Source of the DNA: Hydrogenophaga pseudoflava NBRC 102511
GTDB lineage: Bacteria; Pseudomonadota; Gammaproteobacteria; Burkholderiales; Burkholderiaceae_C
DNA length: 64,000 bases
Direction of reading: 5' to 3'
Assembly (NCBI RefSeq): GCF_001592285.1
Contig: NZ_BCWQ01000009.1
Location: forward strand, 1 to 64,000
The notes under the pieces were generated by a model. The model searched no databases and was not told the DNA's origin. It saw only the letters and a program-made list of their open reading frames with translations. Within the stretch, counting starts at the first letter, position 1. Every line of letters starts with the position of its first letter. This document shows, in pieces, positions 1 through 8,507 of this stretch. The position numbers and the translations under genes are program-made.

Positions 1-245
1 GAGCCGTACTCGTAGATGCCTTCCATGCTGATATGGCGGGCCTCGAAGGCGGCCGGGTTGAACATTTCCGAGAGGAACTGTTCGCTGGCCTTGTCGCCAT
101 GCAGCACGCAGTTTTCGCCGCCCTCTTCGTAGTTGAGGACGAACTGCACCGCAATGCGCGCACCGCCCGGCCAGCGGGCGTGGGGCACGTCGCGGCCGTA
201 GCCGATCAGGTCGCGCGGGTAGGGGGCGGTGCTGTCGTAGATCAT
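1..245 (-). CDS. puuE: Allantoinase PuuE, N-terminal part (cut by window edge)
   Basis: Only the first 81 codons are visible; the gene runs off the left edge. PuuE is a metal-independent allantoinase of the polysaccharide-deacetylase (NodB) fold that opens allantoin to allantoate in the cytoplasm. The visible N-terminus carries the family-typical RDLIGYGRDVP, the ARIAVQFVLNYEEGGEN stretch and HGDKASEQFLSE. The start is the ATG at 245, only 8 bases after the stop of the GntR gene, so the two are probably cotranscribed. Many relatives are followed by, or fused to, OHCU decarboxylase (UraD). UraD is otherwise missing here and would be expected just outside the window. The family call is secure; completeness cannot be judged. 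Confidence 0.85.
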   Translation of the reverse strand, partial: MIYDSTAPYPRDLIGYGRDVPHARWPGGARIAVQFVLNYEEGGENCVLHGDKASEQFLSEMFNPAAFEARHISMEGIYEYG

Positions 246-253
246 GCGGGTGC

Positions 254-922
254 TCAGGAAGAAAGGGCCAGGGACAGGTCGTTGGTGGGCAGCTTGCGGT
301 CGAAGGTCAGGCCCTCCTCCACATGCAGCAGGTGTTCGTTCATCAGGCGCACGGCCAGCTCTTCGTCCCTGGCGGCGAGCGCCTTGACGATGTCGGCGTG
401 CTCTTCGTTGGAGTGCTCGGCGGCCGCGGTGCTCTGGTACATCAGCGTGATCAGGGCGCAGCGCGAGATCAGGTCGCGCAGCAGCTCGGCCAGCACCTCG
501 TTGCCCATGAGTTCGGCCATGCGCACGTGGAAGTCGCCCAGCAGCTCGGTGCGGCCGGGCACGTCCTGGTTGCTCACGGCCTGCTTCTCCTGGGCCACGT
601 GCTCGCGCAGCGCTTTGAGCTTGGCGGGGCTGACCTGGCGAACGAACGCGCGTGTCATCTCGACTTCCAGCATGCGCCGCACCGCGAACACCTGCTTGGC
701 CTCCTCCACCGAGGGGGCGGCCACAAAGGCGCCGCGCGCGGGTTCGAGCCGGATCAGGCGGTTCTGGGACAGCTGGAACAGGGCCTGGCGGACCAGGGTG
801 CGCGACACCCCGAAGTGGTCGGCCAGTTTCTGCTCGGCGAGCTTGGTGCCCGGGTGCAGGCGGTGCTCGACGATGGCCCGGGTCAGCGACTCGACGATCT
901 GGCTGGTGCTGGACGTTTCCAT
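254..922 (-). CDS. GntR-family regulator with FCD domain (purine/allantoin locus, copy 1)
   Basis: A 222-residue DNA-binding regulator. A GntR winged helix spans about residues 10-75 (LAEQKLADHFGVSRTLVRQAL is the recognition region) and a C-terminal FCD effector domain follows. The FCD metal-ligand pattern is visible as DFH (about 130), EEH (about 177) and NEHL (about 200). It is transcribed leftward with puuE and diverges from the hydroxyisourate hydrolase gene. An 18-base perfect palindrome lies between the two starts, so autoregulation and control of urate/allantoin genes are likely. A second, clearly similar GntR protein lies at 5167-5919. The effector is unknown; a ureide or keto acid is plausible. 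Confidence 0.88.
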   Translation of the reverse strand: METSSTSQIVESLTRAIVEHRLHPGTKLAEQKLADHFGVSRTLVRQALFQLSQNRLIRLEPARGAFVAAPSVEEAKQVFAVRRMLEVEMTRAFVRQVSPAKLKALREHVAQEKQAVSNQDVPGRTELLGDFHVRMAELMGNEVLAELLRDLISRCALITLMYQSTAAAEHSNEEHADIVKALAARDEELAVRLMNEHLLHVEEGLTFDRKLPTNDLSLALSS

Positions 923-946
923 GAAGTCATCATATCCAGAAAAACA

Positions 947-964
947 AAAAGTGTATACACTTTT
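947..964. promoter_or_regulatory. GTATAC-centred 18-bp perfect palindrome (likely GntR operator)
   Basis: AAAAGTGTATACACTTTT is a perfect palindrome between the divergent GntR gene (ATG at 922) and the hydroxyisourate hydrolase gene (ATG at 994). A 16-base version of the same core recurs at 5996-6011 and a weaker one at 2963-2972, all in promoter regions of the same pathway. GntR/FCD proteins bind short palindromes of this kind. Which of the two local GntR proteins uses it is not shown by the sequence. Confidence 0.8.
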
Positions 965-993
965 GGTCGACCGAACTTCACGAGGACTTCACC

Positions 994-1347
994 ATGGGCC
1001 TGAGCACCCACGTTCTGGACACGATGCACGGCTGCCCCGCGGCGGGCATGGCTGTCGAGCTCTACACCACCGACGGCGAGCAGGCCACGCTGGTCAAGCG
1101 CTTCACGCTGAACCACGACGGCCGCAATCCGGATGGGCCGCTGTACGACAACGCCAGCCTGAAGGTCGGCACCTACCGGCTGGTGTTCGATGTGAAGGGT
1201 TATTTCGCGGCCAGGGGGGTGGCGCTGCCCGAGCCCAATTTCCTGAACCGCGTGGCGCTGGACTTCGGCGTGGCCCACACCGACCAGCATTACCACGTGC
1301 CGCTGCTGGTCAGCCCCTGGAGCTACAGCACGTACAGAGGCAGCTGA
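994..1347 (+). CDS. uraH: 5-hydroxyisourate hydrolase (transthyretin-like)
   Basis: A 117-residue protein of usual HIUase length. It hydrolyses 5-hydroxyisourate, the PuuD product, to OHCU. It opens with LSTHVLDTMHG (catalytic His near residue 6) and ends with the diagnostic C-terminal tetrapeptide YRGS. An internal Arg-Phe-Thr-Leu-Asn-His segment lies near residue 37. The ATG at 994 follows a GAGGA-type ribosome site. It diverges from the GntR-puuE unit across the palindrome at 947-964, and its stop sits in the loop of the hairpin at 1339-1354. The urate oxidase partner is 5 kb downstream. Confidence 0.95.
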   Translation: MGLSTHVLDTMHGCPAAGMAVELYTTDGEQATLVKRFTLNHDGRNPDGPLYDNASLKVGTYRLVFDVKGYFAARGVALPEPNFLNRVALDFGVAHTDQHYHVPLLVSPWSYSTYRGS

Positions 1348-1354
1348 AGCTGCC
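1339..1354. terminator. Compact hairpin over the uraH stop codon
   Basis: GGCAGC-TGAA-GCTGCC is a 6-bp perfect stem with a four-base loop that holds the uraH stop TGA. It lies at the junction of two convergent genes. No T-run follows, so intrinsic termination is uncertain. It could also act as a 3'-end RNase barrier. Confidence 0.45.
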
Positions 1355-1359
1355 GGGGG

Positions 1360-1881
1360 TCACCGGTTCCTCTGGCCTTCGGTCAGCGTGTCGAGCTGGA
1401 ACTGCCCGCTCTTGTCCCAGAGCCAGGTGTCGACGTAGTAGACACGGCCCATGAGCACTGGCGCGGGGTAGGGCGCGGCTTCCTGGATGGCGCGCTCGAT
1501 CTCGGCCTTGGCGCCCGGATGGCTGGGCGGTCGCATCCAGTTCATGGTGACGATCCGGCCGCGGTGGTCCAGCTCCAGCTGCATGGTGCCCACGCCCTGC
1601 AGCAGCGGCGGCATCTTGCCCTTGAAGATGCGGTGGGCGTTCTTGCCGTAGATGTGTTGTGCGCCATCGCGGCGGTAGTCGCGCGGAGTGGCCGCGTGCG
1701 ACACGTAGGTGGGCGGCGGTTCGATGGCCACCGGCGCTTCGGACGGCGGGGCCGTGGTCTCCAGCGCGGGCTCGGCGGGCGGCGGCGTGGGCACCGGCGA
1801 GGCGCAGGCGGCGAGCAGGGCGACCACGGCCAGGGAGGCCAGTCGGTGGGCGGCAATGAAACGGGCAGTTGGAGCGTGCAT
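1360..1881 (-). CDS. Lipoprotein with TonB-C-like domain
   Basis: A 173-residue secreted lipoprotein. A hydrophobic signal (about residues 10-25) ends in the lipobox LLAAC with Cys near 26, followed by a Pro/Ala/Glu-rich linker. The C-terminal half (about 90-165) resembles TonB/TolA C-terminal domains: an L-E-L-D-x-x-G-R-I strand, then a helix rich in A-x-x-E-I-E-R-A-I and the APYPAP segment. The ATG at 1881 is chosen because the signal peptide begins immediately after it. It diverges from xdhC, with 163 bases between the starts. Function is unknown; a role in envelope energy transduction is only a guess from the domain. Confidence 0.7.
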   Translation of the reverse strand: MHAPTARFIAAHRLASLAVVALLAACASPVPTPPPAEPALETTAPPSEAPVAIEPPPTYVSHAATPRDYRRDGAQHIYGKNAHRIFKGKMPPLLQGVGTMQLELDHRGRIVTMNWMRPPSHPGAKAEIERAIQEAAPYPAPVLMGRVYYVDTWLWDKSGQFQLDTLTEGQRNR

Positions 1882-2044
1882 GGTTGTCTCTCGGTGTCTT
1901 CGTGATCGGCGAAGTCGCCGCCAGGCAGGGCGCCATAGGGCTGGGAGGATGCAGTTTATGGCTCTTTGCCCACTTGCCCAAGCAAGAACCCGGTGGATAC
2001 TGCCAGGCGGTCGCCGCATCGGCGTATATGGACGGATTTTTGGC

Positions 2045-2866
2045 ATGCACGCCACACAGCACCCCGATCTTGCCCCCCTGTTTGAACGCCTGGCGCGGGC
2101 ACCGGCGGTGCTGGTGTCGGTGTCGCACACCCAGGGCTCGGTGCCGCGGGAGGCCGGCACCTGGATGGCCGTCTGGCCCGACGGGCAGATCGGCACCATC
2201 GGTGGCGGCCACCTGGAATGGGACGCGCTGAAGCAGGCCCGGGACGCGCTGGCAGCCGGCGCGTCGATGCCCTGGACACACCGGGTGGCGCTCGGTCCCA
2301 GCCTCGGGCAGTGCTGCGGCGGGGTGGTGGAGCTGCGCTTCGAGCCGGTCACGCTGGCCGAGGCGGGCGCCCTGCGGCAACGGCTGGCACCGGTGCTCAC
2401 GCCGGTCGCCCTGTTCGGCGGCGGCCACGTCGGGCAGGCCATCGTGCGGGCGCTGGCGCCGCTGCCGTTCGCGGTGCACTGGATCGACAGCCGCGACGGC
2501 GTGTTCCCGGACCGCCTGCCATCGACGGTGTGCGCCGAACATTCCGAGCCGGTGCAGGACGCGGTCCGCGATCTGCCGCCTGGCGCGCGGGTGCTGATCA
2601 TGAGCTTCTCCCACGCCGAGGATCTGGACATCGTGGCGGCCTGCCTGCAGCGGCGCCGGGCGTCGGGCGACCTGCCGTTTGTGGGCCTGATCGGCAGCAG
2701 GACCAAATGGGCCACCTTCCGGCGCCGGCTTCTGGAGCGGGGTTTCACGGACGGTGAGCTCGGGGGCATCACCTGCCCGATCGGACTGCCCGGCATCGGC
2801 GGCAAGGAGCCGGCGGTGATCGCGGCTTCGGTGGTCGCCCAGCTGCTGATCCAGCGCAGCGCCTGA
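2045..2866 (+). CDS. xdhC: XdhC-family xanthine dehydrogenase accessory protein
   Basis: A 273-residue protein with the XdhC/CoxI layout. An N-terminal segment contains TQGSVPREAGTWM and IGTIGGGHLEW, then GQCCGGVVEL, and a C-terminal Rossmann domain carries LFGGGHVGQAI (about 120). The tail has VGLIGSRTKW and CPIGLPGIGGKEPAVIA, both family signatures. XdhC binds sulfurated molybdenum cofactor and inserts it into xanthine dehydrogenase, which makes urate from xanthine. The xdhAB subunits are not in this window. The ATG at 2045 fits the family N-terminus; the open frame extends further upstream but with no family similarity. Confidence 0.92.
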   Translation: MHATQHPDLAPLFERLARAPAVLVSVSHTQGSVPREAGTWMAVWPDGQIGTIGGGHLEWDALKQARDALAAGASMPWTHRVALGPSLGQCCGGVVELRFEPVTLAEAGALRQRLAPVLTPVALFGGGHVGQAIVRALAPLPFAVHWIDSRDGVFPDRLPSTVCAEHSEPVQDAVRDLPPGARVLIMSFSHAEDLDIVAACLQRRRASGDLPFVGLIGSRTKWATFRRRLLERGFTDGELGGITCPIGLPGIGGKEPAVIAASVVAQLLIQRSA

Positions 2867-2911
2867 CGCTGCGCCACAGGTCGCCATGCGGCCGGCTTTT
2901 TCTATCCGTTG

Positions 2912-2923
2912 CGGGTAAACCCC
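2912..2923. promoter_or_regulatory. GGGTAAACCC motif, copy 1
   Basis: CGGGTAAACCCC lies upstream of the racemase gene. The identical 12-mer recurs at 5967-5978 upstream of puuD, again a short way ahead of a GTATAC palindrome. Its core GGGT-AA-ACCC is an inverted repeat, so it may be a second operator of the same regulon. The regulator is unknown. Confidence 0.45.
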
Positions 2924-2962
2924 AGTCATTTGGGGCGCTCAGCCCCTTGTTGCGTTCGATTA

Positions 2963-2972
2963 TTGTATACAA
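2963..2972. promoter_or_regulatory. GTATAC palindrome upstream of racemase/permease operon
   Basis: TTGTATACAA is a 10-base perfect palindrome, 38 bases before the racemase ATG. It shares the GTATAC core with the longer palindromes at 947-964 and 5996-6011. The flanks differ (TT..AA instead of GT..AC), so it may be a weaker or separately recognised site. Confidence 0.6.
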
Positions 2973-3010
2973 ACTATGTGTTCGAAATTTGAATCCAACA
3001 AGGAGATGCC

Positions 3011-3742
3011 ATGAAACTGCGCGTGATCAACCCGAACACCACGCAGGCGATGACGGACACCATTGGCCAGGCCGCACGCCGCGTGGCCGGGCCGGGCACA
3101 CTGATCGTGGCCAGCCAGCCCGCCAGCGGTCCGGTGTCGATCGAGAGCCATTTCGACGAAGCCGTGGCCGCCATCGGGGTCGCCGAGGAGGTGCTGGCTG
3201 GCGAGCGTGAGGGCACCGATGCCTACGTGATCGCCTGCTTCGGCGACCCGGGTCTGTGGTCGGCCCGCGAACTGACCCGGGCGCCCGTGATCGGCATCGC
3301 CGAGGCGGCCTTCCACATGGCCGCCCTGATCGCCACCCGCTTCTCCGTGGTCACCACGCTGGGCCGCACCTGTGTCATTGCCGAGCACCTGCTGGCCCAG
3401 TACGGTTTCGAGCACCAGTGCCGCCGGGTGCGCGCCGCCGAGATCCCGGTGCTGGACCTGGAGCACGACCCCGATGCGTCCCTGCGCAGGATCATCGAAG
3501 AGAGCCTGCGGGCCAAGCAAGAGGATGGGGTCGGCGCCATCGTCCTGGGCTGCGGCGGCATGGCCGACCTCACCGACGAGATCTCGCGGGCCGTGGGTCT
3601 GCCCGTGGTCGAAGGCGTGACCGCGGCGGTCAAGCTGGCCGAATCTCTGGTGCACCTGGGCTTGCACACCAGCAAGCACGGCGACCTGGACTTCCCCCGT
3701 CCCAAGGCCTTTGCGGGCCGTTTCAGTCACTTCAGCGCCTGA
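3011..3742 (+). CDS. hpxA: Hydantoin/allantoin racemase (Asp/Glu racemase superfamily)
   Basis: A 243-residue cofactor-independent racemase. The two catalytic cysteines of the superfamily are present in CFGDPG (C76) and LGCGGM (C181). The N-terminus MKLRVINPNTT is typical of HyuE/HpxA proteins. In ureide catabolism the enzyme interconverts allantoin enantiomers so that all of it can be hydrolysed by allantoinase, and its position between xdhC and an NCS1 permease supports that role. A good AAGGAGATG ribosome site precedes the ATG. The gene starts an operon with the permease (38-base gap). The substrate is inferred from context; general hydantoin racemase is the alternative. Confidence 0.85.
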   Translation: MKLRVINPNTTQAMTDTIGQAARRVAGPGTLIVASQPASGPVSIESHFDEAVAAIGVAEEVLAGEREGTDAYVIACFGDPGLWSARELTRAPVIGIAEAAFHMAALIATRFSVVTTLGRTCVIAEHLLAQYGFEHQCRRVRAAEIPVLDLEHDPDASLRRIIEESLRAKQEDGVGAIVLGCGGMADLTDEISRAVGLPVVEGVTAAVKLAESLVHLGLHTSKHGDLDFPRPKAFAGRFSHFSA

Positions 3743-3780
3743 GCGGCGCATCCTGCTTCCACCCACAAGGAGACAACACC

Positions 3781-5151
3781 ATGAGCGAAGCGCAAGAGAA
3801 AGTGGCCGGTGAAGAATCGCTGGCACCACAGGAAACCCGGATCATGGACCGCTGGTCCTACCTGCTGGCCTGGCTGGGTGGCTGCGTGTCCATCGGCACC
3901 TTTGCCATGGGCTCCAGCCTGGTCGGCCAGCTGAACATGCTGCAGGCGGTGGTGGCCATTGCCATCGGCTGCTTCGTCATCGGTGTGGCGCTGGCCATCA
4001 ACGGCGCCGCGGGCCACAAGTACGGCATCCCCTTCATGGTGCAGGCGCGCACCGCCTTCGGCTTCTCGGGCACCCGCCTGCCTGGCCTGGTGCGCGCGGT
4101 GCCGGCGGTGGTGTGGTTCGGTTTCCAGAGCTGGATCGGTGCCGGCGCGCTGAACGCGGTGTCGGCCACGCTGCTGGGATGGGACAACCTGGTGGCCTGG
4201 TTCGTCATCTTCCAGTTGCTGCAGATCGCGCTTTCGGTCTACGGCTTCAAGGGCATCAAGTGGCTGGAGAACGTGGGCAGCGTGTTCATCATCGCGTCGC
4301 TGATCTACATGTTCTACGCCGTGATCACCAAGTTCGGCGGCGCCATCAACGAGCGCATCACCAGCATCGAGGGCACCTGGGGCATGCCGTTCTGGGGCGC
4401 GACGATGCTGTTCCTGGGCATCTACAGCACCATGATGCTCAACGTCAGCGACTACTCGCGCGAACTGCACAAGAACGTGCGGCCCGGTCCCCTGACCACG
4501 ATCTACGCCATGAGCATCCTGCCGGCCACCCTGTTCATGGGCCTGATCGGCCTGATGGTCTCCGGGGCCACCGGCACGGCCGATCCGATCAAGGTGTTCT
4601 CCAGCGCGGTCGACAACACGCCCCTGCTGGTCACCACGCTGCTGTTCATCGCCTTCGCCCAGGTCACCACCAACGTGCTCAACAACGTGGTGCCCCCGGC
4701 CTATGTGCTCATGGACCTGTTCCGCCTCTCGTTCCGCAAGTCGGCGGTGGTGGTCGGTCTGCTGGCCTTCTGCACCTTCCCGTGGGTGCTCGTGAAGGAC
4801 GAATCCGCCTCGGGCCTGCAGATGTTCGTGCAGACCTATTCCGCCTTCCTGGGACCGATCTTCGCGGTGCTGGTGGTGGACTATTACGTGCTGCGCGGCC
4901 GCCGCCTCGATCTGGCCAAGCTCTACGACGAGAACGGCCCGTACCGGGGTGTGAACTGGGCCGGCATGCTGGCCACGCTGGCCGGTGCGGCCGTGGCGCT
5001 GTCCTTCCCGTCCATCAGCTGGTACGCGAGCCTGTTGCCGGCCGGCGTGGTGTACTACCTGCTGATGAACCACTGGGCGCCGTGCCGCCGCTTTCTCGAT
5101 GGCGAGCCGAGCGTGGCGGCCCCGATGACCGCCAGCCGCCGGAGGGCCTGA
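3781..5151 (+). CDS. NCS1-family nucleobase/allantoin permease
   Basis: A 456-residue integral membrane protein of the nucleobase:cation symporter-1 family with about 12 hydrophobic segments. The family marks are seen: WSYLLAWLGGCVSIGTF in the first helix, GIPFMVQARTAFG after helix 2, a QSWIGAGALN helix-3 segment and a MMLNVSDYSRE helix-6/loop signature. It probably imports allantoin, uracil or a related ureide by proton or sodium symport. It follows the racemase gene by 38 bases behind an AAGGAGA ribosome site. A GntR gene begins 15 bases after its stop. Context favours allantoin, but the sequence alone does not fix the substrate. Confidence 0.9.
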   Translation: MSEAQEKVAGEESLAPQETRIMDRWSYLLAWLGGCVSIGTFAMGSSLVGQLNMLQAVVAIAIGCFVIGVALAINGAAGHKYGIPFMVQARTAFGFSGTRLPGLVRAVPAVVWFGFQSWIGAGALNAVSATLLGWDNLVAWFVIFQLLQIALSVYGFKGIKWLENVGSVFIIASLIYMFYAVITKFGGAINERITSIEGTWGMPFWGATMLFLGIYSTMMLNVSDYSRELHKNVRPGPLTTIYAMSILPATLFMGLIGLMVSGATGTADPIKVFSSAVDNTPLLVTTLLFIAFAQVTTNVLNNVVPPAYVLMDLFRLSFRKSAVVVGLLAFCTFPWVLVKDESASGLQMFVQTYSAFLGPIFAVLVVDYYVLRGRRLDLAKLYDENGPYRGVNWAGMLATLAGAAVALSFPSISWYASLLPAGVVYYLLMNHWAPCRRFLDGEPSVAAPMTASRRRA

Positions 5152-5154
5152 GCC

Positions 5155-5160
5155 TAGAAT
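5155..5160 (+). promoter_or_regulatory. TAGAAT -10 element, 6 bases before the GntR2 ATG
   Basis: TAGAAT ends 6 bases before the ATG at 5167 and there is no Shine-Dalgarno in between. Transcription from such a box would begin at or next to the start codon, giving a leaderless mRNA. No clear -35 is visible because the preceding gene's coding end lies there. Confidence 0.45.
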
Positions 5161-5166
5161 CCGGGC

Positions 5167-5919
5167 ATGCCCAGAAAACGCAGCAGCCCGGTGAACGCCC
5201 ATGCACCACAGGTGGGGCCGGAGGACGCGCTGGACACGACCGAGCGCGGTCCGACGGTGGAGAGCATCGCGCAGGATGTCGCCGCCGCCATCGTGGAAAA
5301 GCGCATCCCGCCGGGCACCTGGCTGCGCGAGGAGGCCCTCGGCCGGGTCTACGGGGTGAGCCGGACCAAGGTGCGCGCCGCGCTGCTCATGCTGGCCAAG
5401 GACAAGCTGGTCGAGACCATTCCCGACAAAGGCACTTACGTGTGCCAGCCGAGTGTGGAAGAGGCGCGCGAGGTGTTCTCGGCGCGCCGCCTCATCGAGG
5501 CGGAGATCGTGCGGCTGTTCGTGGCACGCGCCCGGCCGGCGGACTTCGAGCAGCTGCGCCAGCACATCCGCATGGAGCGCTCCGCGCTCAAGGGGCCCTC
5601 GCTCGGCGCCGTCCGGGAAAAGCTGCTCGGGGATTTCCACGTGGCACTGGCCGAGGCCGCCGGGCACCGCATCCTCACCGAGATCCTCACCGAGCTGGTG
5701 GCGCGCAGTTCCCTGATTGCCATGCTCTATCAGAGCAGCAACGACGCGCACTGCTCGACCGACGAACACGAGCAGTTCCTGCGCATCTGCGAAACCGGCC
5801 ATGCGGACTCGGCAGTGGCCAACATGATGGACCACCTGCAGCGCCTGGAGGCCAGCCTCGACCTGGGACAGGTGCGGGTCAGTCGGCAGCTGGATCTGGT
5901 CAACGCGCTGATGATGTGA
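5167..5919 (+). CDS. GntR-family regulator with FCD domain (copy 2)
   Basis: A 250-residue paralogue of the regulator at 254-922. A longer N-terminal arm (about 35 residues) precedes the winged helix (recognition region GRVYGVSRTKVRAAL). The FCD domain shows DFH, DEH and MDHL metal-ligand positions. The two proteins share the linker PSVEEA(K/R)xVF and LLGDFHV in register. It is transcribed with the pathway genes. A 16-base GTATAC palindrome lies 76 bases after its stop, ahead of puuD. Two FCD regulators in one ureide locus may sense different intermediates. The start is the ATG at 5167, consistent with a leaderless promoter. Confidence 0.87.
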   Translation: MPRKRSSPVNAHAPQVGPEDALDTTERGPTVESIAQDVAAAIVEKRIPPGTWLREEALGRVYGVSRTKVRAALLMLAKDKLVETIPDKGTYVCQPSVEEAREVFSARRLIEAEIVRLFVARARPADFEQLRQHIRMERSALKGPSLGAVREKLLGDFHVALAEAAGHRILTEILTELVARSSLIAMLYQSSNDAHCSTDEHEQFLRICETGHADSAVANMMDHLQRLEASLDLGQVRVSRQLDLVNALMM

Positions 5920-5966
5920 CCCCTGCGCGGGTGGCACGCCCCGTGCTTGGTGGCTGGGCACCACCC

Positions 5967-5978
5967 CGGGTAAACCCC
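5967..5978. promoter_or_regulatory. GGGTAAACCC motif, copy 2
   Basis: CGGGTAAACCCC is identical to the 12-mer at 2912-2923. Here it lies 17 bases before the palindrome at 5996-6011 in the puuD promoter region. Recurrence in two promoters of the same pathway suggests a second shared site. Confidence 0.45.
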
Positions 5979-5995
5979 GGATCAACTGTCTCCAA

Positions 5996-6011
5996 AAAGT
6001 GTATACACTTT
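5996..6011. promoter_or_regulatory. GTATAC-centred 16-bp palindrome upstream of puuD
   Basis: AAAGTGTATACACTTT is a perfect palindrome identical in core to the site at 947-964. It lies in the 228-base region between the GntR2 stop and the puuD start, which otherwise holds the motif at 5967-5978 and the palindrome at 6117-6131. It is a likely operator for one of the two local GntR proteins. Confidence 0.8.
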
Positions 6012-6116
6012 GTTCATCCGGTCGCAGCGGAGCGGGTGCCTGGGCCTCAGCCCGGGCGCTCATTTACGCGGCCCTCAGTCGGCTCAGAGCGCCCGCGGTG
6101 GTGAGTCGCAAACCCT

Positions 6117-6131
6117 GACGGTGTCACCGTC
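6117..6131. promoter_or_regulatory. 15-bp palindrome 16 bases upstream of puuD ATG
   Basis: GACGGTG-T-CACCGTC is a perfect inverted repeat with a single central base. That is too tight for an RNA hairpin loop, so a protein operator is more likely. It is unrelated to the GTATAC sites, so puuD may be under a second regulator. It lies where a repressor would block transcription or ribosome access. Confidence 0.4.
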
Positions 6132-6147
6132 CACGTGTTGAGGTGCC

Positions 6148-7347
6148 ATGGAAACCTATCTGCTCGACTGGGCCAATCTGCTGCTGCGCTGGCTGCATGT
6201 CATCGTCGCCATCGCCTGGATCGGTTCCTCCTTCTACTTCGTCTTTCTCGACAGCAGCCTCACACCGCCCGAGGACGAACAGCTCAAGAAGGACGGCGTC
6301 GGCGGCGAGCTCTGGGCGCTGCACGGCGGCGGGTTCTACCACCCGGTCAAGTTCAAGGCCGCGCCGCCCAAACTGCCCGACCACCTGCACTGGTTCTACT
6401 GGGAAAGCTATTCCACCTGGCTCTCGGGCTTTGCGCTGTTCCTCATCTCCTACCTCTGGAGCCCCAGCGTCTACCTGATCGACCCTCGGGTCATGGAATG
6501 GTCGCCTGCGGGCGCGATTGCCGCGGCACTGGCCTTTCTGGTGGTGTTCTGGTTCGCGTACGACATCATCTGCCGCACCCTGGGCCAGACGAAGAACGGC
6601 GACGCCAAGGTGGGCGCGCTGGTGCTGGTGCTGGTCTGCATCGCGGCTTATGCGGCCACGCAGATGTTCGCCGGCCGCGCCGCCTTCCTGCTCATGGGCG
6701 CGATGCTGGCCACGGCCATGAGCGCCAACGTGTTCTTCTGGATCATTCCCGGCCAGCGCACCATGGTGGCCGACATGAAGGCCGGCCGGCCGGTGGACCC
6801 GATCCACGGCATCCGCGGCAAGCAGCGCAGCGTGCACAACACCTACTTCACGCTGCCGGTGCTGTTCGCCATGCTCAGCAACCACTACAGCTTCACCTAC
6901 GCCCACCCGCAGAACTGGCTGATCCTGATCGCCATCATGTTCGCGGGCGCGGCCATCCGCCAGTTCTTCGTCATGCGCCACGGCTACAAGCTCGGCCGCA
7001 ACCCGCACCCCTGGAAATACGCGGCCGTGGGCGTGATGGTGCTGCTGGGCCTGATCGTCTGGCTGCGCCCCGCGCCCACCGCGCCGGCGGCAGCGGCGCC
7101 GGCCACTGTGGGTTATGCGCAGCTGCAGCCGGTGGTGGCGCAGCGCTGCGTGATGTGCCACGGCGAAGCCTTGCAGAGCAAGGGCGTGCGCCTGGACTCG
7201 GCGGACGAGCTCAAGAAGAACGCCCAGATGGTCTACCAGCAGGTGGTGGTGCAGAAGCTCATGCCGATGAACAACGCCACCGGCCTGACCGAGGACGAAC
7301 GGGCCTTGTTCGCGCAGTGGTTCAAGGCCGGCGCACCGGTGAACTGA
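6148..7347 (+). CDS. puuD: PuuD membrane urate oxidase with C-terminal cytochrome c domain
   Basis: A 399-residue membrane protein. About eight hydrophobic segments cover residues 10-310, with the family marks WIGSSFYFVFLD, LHGGGFYHPVKF and HWFYWESYSTWLSG. A soluble C-terminal cytochrome c domain follows, with the heme motif CVMCH (C334, C337, H338) and an LMPMNN Met-ligand region near 370. PuuD oxidises urate to 5-hydroxyisourate, passing electrons to the respiratory chain through its heme rather than to oxygen directly. The product is the substrate of HIUase at 994-1347. The ATG at 6148 has a GAGG ribosome site, and three candidate regulatory motifs lie upstream. Confidence 0.94.
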   Translation: METYLLDWANLLLRWLHVIVAIAWIGSSFYFVFLDSSLTPPEDEQLKKDGVGGELWALHGGGFYHPVKFKAAPPKLPDHLHWFYWESYSTWLSGFALFLISYLWSPSVYLIDPRVMEWSPAGAIAAALAFLVVFWFAYDIICRTLGQTKNGDAKVGALVLVLVCIAAYAATQMFAGRAAFLLMGAMLATAMSANVFFWIIPGQRTMVADMKAGRPVDPIHGIRGKQRSVHNTYFTLPVLFAMLSNHYSFTYAHPQNWLILIAIMFAGAAIRQFFVMRHGYKLGRNPHPWKYAAVGVMVLLGLIVWLRPAPTAPAAAAPATVGYAQLQPVVAQRCVMCHGEALQSKGVRLDSADELKKNAQMVYQQVVVQKLMPMNNATGLTEDERALFAQWFKAGAPVN

Positions 7348-7393
7348 AGCGTCCTGCGCTACCCTCAGGGTTTTCCAACCAACGGGAGACCCC

Positions 7394-8500
<1,107 letters not shown>

Positions 8501-8507
8501 GCCCGCC

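Noticed and set aside
2920..2935. CCCCA/TGGGG stem after xdhC as a terminator
   Set aside because: The stem is only five pairs and no T-run follows.
3727..6063. Very long open frame on the minus strand opposite the permease and GntR2
   Set aside because: It lies antisense to two well-supported genes, has His/Gln/Arg-rich composition with no domain, and is explained by high GC at third codon positions. Similar antisense frames at 41180-43156, 17922-19781 and 26937-28256 were dropped for the same reason.
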